This document shows positions 59,701 to 64,000 of a DNA stretch of 64,000 nt, piece after piece. Source of the DNA: Diadema setosum (lineage: Eukaryota; Echinodermata; Echinoidea; Diadematoida; Diadematidae); contig NC_092705.1 of the NCBI RefSeq assembly GCF_964275005.1, forward strand, positions 20,178,385 to 20,242,384. The letters are read 5' to 3'. The notes under the pieces were generated by a model. The model was not told the origin of the DNA, searched no databases, and saw nothing but the letters and a program-made list of their open reading frames with translations. Made by a program: the position numbers and the translations under genes. Numbering within the stretch: position 1 is the stretch's first letter; every line of letters starts with the position of its first letter.

Positions 59701-62700
59701 GTATAAAAAAAAAACTAGAGAAGCACTCTGAGAGCGCAGACCTCCGCCAAGCATGCAGCTCATTTCCACCACTGATCTTGTTCTTCCATAGAGATTTCAG
59801 TGATTTCTACCCATACATACTTATAGCAATGTTGTGTGCTGAAAGTTGCCCCATTTCCCAATATAGAAGCCTTTGTTACATCATAAACCCTCAGCTGCAC
59901 GGCACGCCTCGCCCTAGTAGAAACTAGAGCACACACTTTAGTGCGCACATGCAAACCTCAAATACGCGCAGCCTGAACTCCCAAGTTCATTGACCCTACC
60001 TGCTAAAATATAAAAAATCCTTCATAAATTCCCCCAAAATTCTCGGATCACTACCAAAATTTAATCTATCTGTTACTTGTATCATTCTAAACCTTTCCTG
60101 CAAGTTTCATCCAAATCCGTTCCCTACTTTTAGAGTTATTTTGCACAAGGACAAACAAACACACAAACTAACGAAACGAAAACATAACCTCCTCCCTTGG
60201 CGGTGGTAACAAGGAAGTATTCTACACAGATGCACATAACTCACTGCAGCTTTAGAACATGATTGTCTACTTGCTGTTTTCCTTTAGGAACCATTAGTTA
60301 TGTTTGACACATAATCAATTACCTACAAACCACATCTGCAGGGATGCCCTCAAAATATATCTTGCTGAAAAAAAAAATTAAAAAAAATCTACCAGTCCTT
60401 GGTGAACTTTGCATCTGTATTCCTTCTCAGACCACACCCAAATCTCCCTGGTAACCTTTGAATCTCTGTTCCTTCTCAGACCACACCTACATCTTCTTTG
60501 TGACATTCAAATTGCTGTCTCTTCTCAGACCACAACCACGTCTCTTTTGTGAAATTTTAATCTCTTTTCCTCCTCAGACCACACCCACATCTCCTTGGTG
60601 ACCTTTGAATGTCTGTCTCTTCTCAGACTACACCTACATCTCCTTGGTGACCTCTGAATCTTTGTCCCCTCTCAGACCACACCCACATCTCTTCGGTGAC
60701 ATTCAAATCTCTGGCCCCTTGAGACCACACCCACATCTCCTTGGTGACCTTTGAATTTCTGTCACTTCTCAGACCACACCCACTTCTCCATGGTAACCTT
60801 TGAATCTCTGCCCCTTTTCCAGACCACACCCACCTCTCACTGAGTGACCTTTGAAATCCTTTCCCTTCCTTGAAGCACACATACCTGTCCCTTGCTCTCT
60901 AGGAGGATGTTCCTAGCAGCAAGGTCTCTGTGGACAAACTTCTTGCTCTCCAGATACATCATACCAGAGGCAATCTGTGCTGCCCATAGCTTCAGGTCAC
61001 AGTCTGTCACTGAGTCATTCTGGAGGTAGTCCAGCATGGCCCCCATGGCTACCAACTCCTGCACCTGTTTCAGGGAGATAGGAGATGATGAAGGAAGTTT
61101 TCTCTTAGTTCTGTCTTCTCTTTCTCTCTGTTTTCTCTTTGTTGAACCTTTACACTGCCTGTATATCTACTGATCATCATTAAAAGAAAACCTTGTAAAG
61201 CCAGTAGCACTGTTTGCATACTATGTACAGATTTTAGTAGAACATGCGACTCCATTTCTGTTATGATAAAATTCACAAATGTGCCTGATCAAAGGCATGG
61301 TTAAAGGAACAGAAAAGAGACTTCCTCTTTTAAAAATTCAAGAGAGACAACAAAATCTACAAAAACCAAAACACAGATACATATACACACAAAAAAAAAC
61401 CCTTAAAAATCTTCAGTTTTTAGTCTCCTTTGCTTAGACCTGAAAAGTCATTCATTCATATGTGAACAACTGCTTGATAACCCTAATGAAGTACTAATAT
61501 TACAGTGTGGTGCATAGTGACATATTAAATACATACCAAAACAAATGATTAATCAAGATCTGACAGAACATATTCATAAAACAGACAGAACACACTCATA
61601 AAACCAGAAAGAGGCATATGAGAACAAAGACACATAAATGCACTGAAACACTGTGCTTGCAGATGGGTATAAAGTGTAAGAAAAGAACACAATAATTCTA
61701 AGAGCCAATGTTATGACTTTCTTACAGGCTAAACACTATGCTTCATCCTACACTCTGTGGCCATACAAATGCAGACCAGAAGAACAAGACAATGAAATAC
61801 AACCAAATCAAACAATGAAAACAATGAGTCAGACCTTAGGAAATATGAGAAGCTTGAAACAAAGAAAGCACTTTACAAGCTGTTGGAGGGAGAGAGAGGG
61901 ATACAAGAGAGAAAGAAAGAGAGAGGGACAGACAGAGAATATCAGAGAGACATAGGAAGAGGGTAATGCAGCGAGTAGGGGGTGAGACAAGAGGGGATTA
62001 CTTGCTGGGTAGCATGCACCTATCAGAGCTGTGTGAGGTTCACTTTGTGGGACTAAGCACCCCATGAGGACTTCCTGTCACAATTGTCTGCCCCAGCAGG
62101 ATAGATCCACCTTCACTCATCTAGCCTAATCCGCCAACAATCCAGGCAAGGCGGCCATCTTGCACCCTTCCACGTAAAAATCAAGCCCTCACAGCTTGAA
62201 TCCTCTATGTGCTGTGCTTTACTCAATGACACATCAGATGTTGTGCTTAATTTGCTGATTGGCAAGATAGGCAATCACTGCGGAGTGGCAGGACTCGTAT
62301 CTTTGCTGACAAAGAGCTTACTGCTGCAACAACCCTTCTCCTTGGTGACTCAAACACCCAAGTGTTCTACTAACGGACCCTACTGATGGATCGGATCCTT
62401 AATATCTGCTAAGAGACTGATTTCTGCTGACATAACAATGCACAAAGACAGGACAAAGATGTTTAAGATAAGAAAGGACAGGCAAGGTTACTGAAAGGAA
62501 AGGAAAAGAAATACACAGATAGGAAGCTATGCTTTACATGTTGCTTCTGGAAGAATTAAAAACAACAACTGGCAACTCATATGACATAAACACCACAATC
62601 TCTGCATCAATGGTGAAAATATAAAACATGATCGATAAGTATGACCTTATATCAAGATTTAATTCTTCTTTCTTTTTCTTTTTTTGCGGATGGGGTGAGA

Positions 62701-64000
62701 GGGGAATGTGAACGGAAGTTAATTATCTTCAATTTGCTTAAGAACAGAACAACACTGCAAACACTCAATGTGGATGTAACATACAGTAGTCCTTGTCTTG
62801 ACCCTTAATAAAGAGTTTTGTGGGAGAGGAGGGGTAAAAGAGATTCCTTACCAGCATCATAGGAGGGCCGAGACATACTCCCATCAGCTTGACGATACAT
62901 GGGTGGTCCAAGCCGCACATGACCTTGGCCTCCCTGAGGAACTCCTTCTGACCAGTCTGGAGGTGATCTGCATGGAGGGTCTTCAACGCTACCTCAATGA
63001 TCCTGTTGCCCTCTTTTAGTCTTCCCTTGAGCACGGAGCCAAACTCTCCCTGACCGATCTCATTCCCTGCAGCACAACAAACCATTTTACTTACTTATTT
63101 CATTTCATTAATTTTCTCCAAACAATATGGATGTAGGTACAGGAGTACAGATGCAAGAAATAACACTCTACAAGTAACTGGAATTGCAGCTTACATTATT
63201 GTTTTCATCTTCTAGAATATTGTACAAAGCAAAGTGATCATTTTGTTAAACAACATTAGGTCACATACTGAAGGAGTGTGATCCCCTGGTAATATGGTCA
63301 TTCACTGGCCACACCTACATCAAACCATACCTTCAGAAGACCACACCTACATCAGACCACACCCTCAGAAGACCACACCTACATCAGACCACAGCCTCAG
63401 AAGACAACACCTATATCAGACCACACCCTCAGAAGACCACACCACCACTACAGCATCAAAGCAGGGCCGGCAGAATCGGGGGTGGTTCAGGCCCCCACTT
63501 TTTTTTTGCACAATACATGGAGACTTCACAGGGTGTAACCACTGTGGCCCCCCTCAAAAATAAAAAAAAACAACAAAAAACCAAAAAACCCCAAACAAAC
63601 AAACAAACAAACAAACAAAAAACATTTTTTCTTTTTTTTACCCCAGAAGTGGTAATTGTTGGCGATTTTTTTTGTTTTGGTCAGCTGCTGAAACGTTGAA
63701 GTGGGAGTGCAGGTAAAGGCCTCTTTTTTTGCGCTTGTCAGCTGAAGAAACCTGGACAGTAAGTTTGCGCTAAAGACCTTTTTTTTTTTTTGCTTGTTAC
63801 CTTATGAAACCTGAAAGTGGCACAGGGCCTCCCCCCCCCCCCCCACTTTTCAAAATGTGGCACTGGCCATGCAAAGAGTGTGTGACTCACCTCTTTCAAT
63901 CAGGCTGGCATCAATGCACTGCACCTCGTCGGAGCCTCCTCCTGGTGCTTCATGGATCGCTCGCTGGAGCTCCTTTCTCTGTCTCTCCATCTCCTTCTTC
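56737..64000 (-). CDS. Shark/HTK16-like non-receptor tyrosine kinase, catalytic part (5' end outside window)
   Basis: Cytosolic protein-tyrosine kinase. Coding exons in transcript order: >64000-63891, 63066-62852, 61064-60885, 59434-59343, 58611-58485 and 56940-56737 (stop). All junctions are AG/GT with matching phases, giving 308 visible residues. The first exon is a charged linker ([20 protein letters not shown]). The kinase domain follows: Gly-loop [12 protein letters not shown] lysine, REAKVM glutamate, HRDLAARN catalytic loop, DFG, and an activation segment [20 protein letters not shown] with paired tyrosines. Then come [12 protein letters not shown] and NRPTF, so it looks catalytically intact. 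The DFGLSRA and [13 protein letters not shown] style belongs to the Syk/Zap70/Shark group; the [16 protein letters not shown] and [17 protein letters not shown] phrases fit Shark/HTK16 best. Members of that family have SH2-ankyrin-SH2 upstream, expected beyond base 64000. The orthology call is inference. Confidence 0.88.
57941..58085. mobile_element. 145-bp MITE in kinase intron
   Basis: Left CTTATGCCAAAAGGGCCTTA and right TAAGGCCCTTTTGGCATAAG are inverse. Two more internal relatives (GGCAAAAAGGCCCTTAA and CTTTTGGCATAA) occur. No coding. Confidence 0.8.
59715..60213. mobile_element. DNA-transposon relic with CCTCCGCCAAG end
   Basis: GACCTCCGCCAAG near 59740 and CTTGGCGGTGGTAAC near 60195 are inverse ends. 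AAATCCGTTCCCTACTTTTA near 60113 looks like the conserved interior of such elements. No ORF. Confidence 0.55.
60380..60875 (+). repeat. 49-bp minisatellite, about 10 copies
   Basis: Units begin CTCAGACCACACCCACATCT and continue GGTGACCTTTGAATCTCTG. Starts are near 60427, 60474, 60524, 60573, 60621, 60670, 60718, 60767 and 60819. The array reaches to within about 15 bases of the exon C donor (60884) of the kinase. Confidence 0.9.
63300..63450 (+). repeat. 32-bp minisatellite, 4-5 copies
   Basis: Units contain ACCACACCTACATCAGACCA and CACCCTCAGAAG. The CAGACCACACCC core is shared with the 49-bp array in the neighbouring intron. Confidence 0.9.

Noticed and set aside
60623-60880. 85-residue repetitive minus-strand ORF (WVWS repeats)
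   Set aside because: It is the translated 49-bp minisatellite; the unit is not a multiple of three, so the repeat is not maintained in one frame.
1-64000. CRISPR arrays, operons or prokaryotic features
   Set aside because: Repeats lack unique equal-length spacers, and genes are intron-split; the DNA is eukaryotic.

Overview
The window is eukaryotic nuclear DNA. It is AT-rich, its genes are split by GT-AG introns, and it is crowded with LINE fragments, a tRNA-derived SINE and many palindromic DNA-transposon relics. The mix of genes (a galactose 3-O-sulfotransferase, an OFA-type major facilitator, a Shark/HTK16-type SH2 kinase) and the palindromic TTAA-flanked repeats suggest a marine invertebrate deuterostome, most likely an echinoderm. 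That placement is inference from repeat and gene style, not a database match.

Four genes can be supported. (1) On the minus strand at 9292-10944, a two-exon galactose 3-O-sulfotransferase-like type II Golgi enzyme. (2) On the plus strand at 23628-40998, a complete 11-exon, 489-residue MFS transporter of the OFA (oxalate/formate antiporter-like) type; every splice phase closes. (3) On the minus strand at 49910-54018, a small 165-residue gene of three coding exons that I do not recognise; two of its exons are too short to show up as long ORFs. (4) On the minus strand from 56737 past the right edge, the complete catalytic domain of a Shark/HTK16-like non-receptor tyrosine kinase; its SH2/ankyrin part should lie beyond base 64000.

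Layout. 1-8.9 kb is repeat only: CR1/Jockey-like LINE pieces, a 1-kb long-TIR element, a SINE, and a 1.8-kb foldback element holding a second palindromic MITE. 9.3-11 kb is the sulfotransferase. 11-20.8 kb is mostly non-coding, with a tandem array (14.4-16 kb) and palindromic MITEs. 20.8-23.4 kb is a decayed minus-strand LINE split by a MITE. 23.6-41 kb is the transporter; its introns carry many insertions, including a nest four elements deep at 32.1-35.0 kb. 41-49.9 kb has no coding sequence I can see, but several striking hairpins; it lies between the converging 3' ends of genes 2 and 3. 49.9-54 kb is the unrecognised gene. 56.7-64 kb is the kinase, with a 49-bp minisatellite beginning just inside one intron.

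No functional link among the four genes is evident, and no operon-like organisation is expected. The richest structural content is the nested and palindromic repeat landscape.
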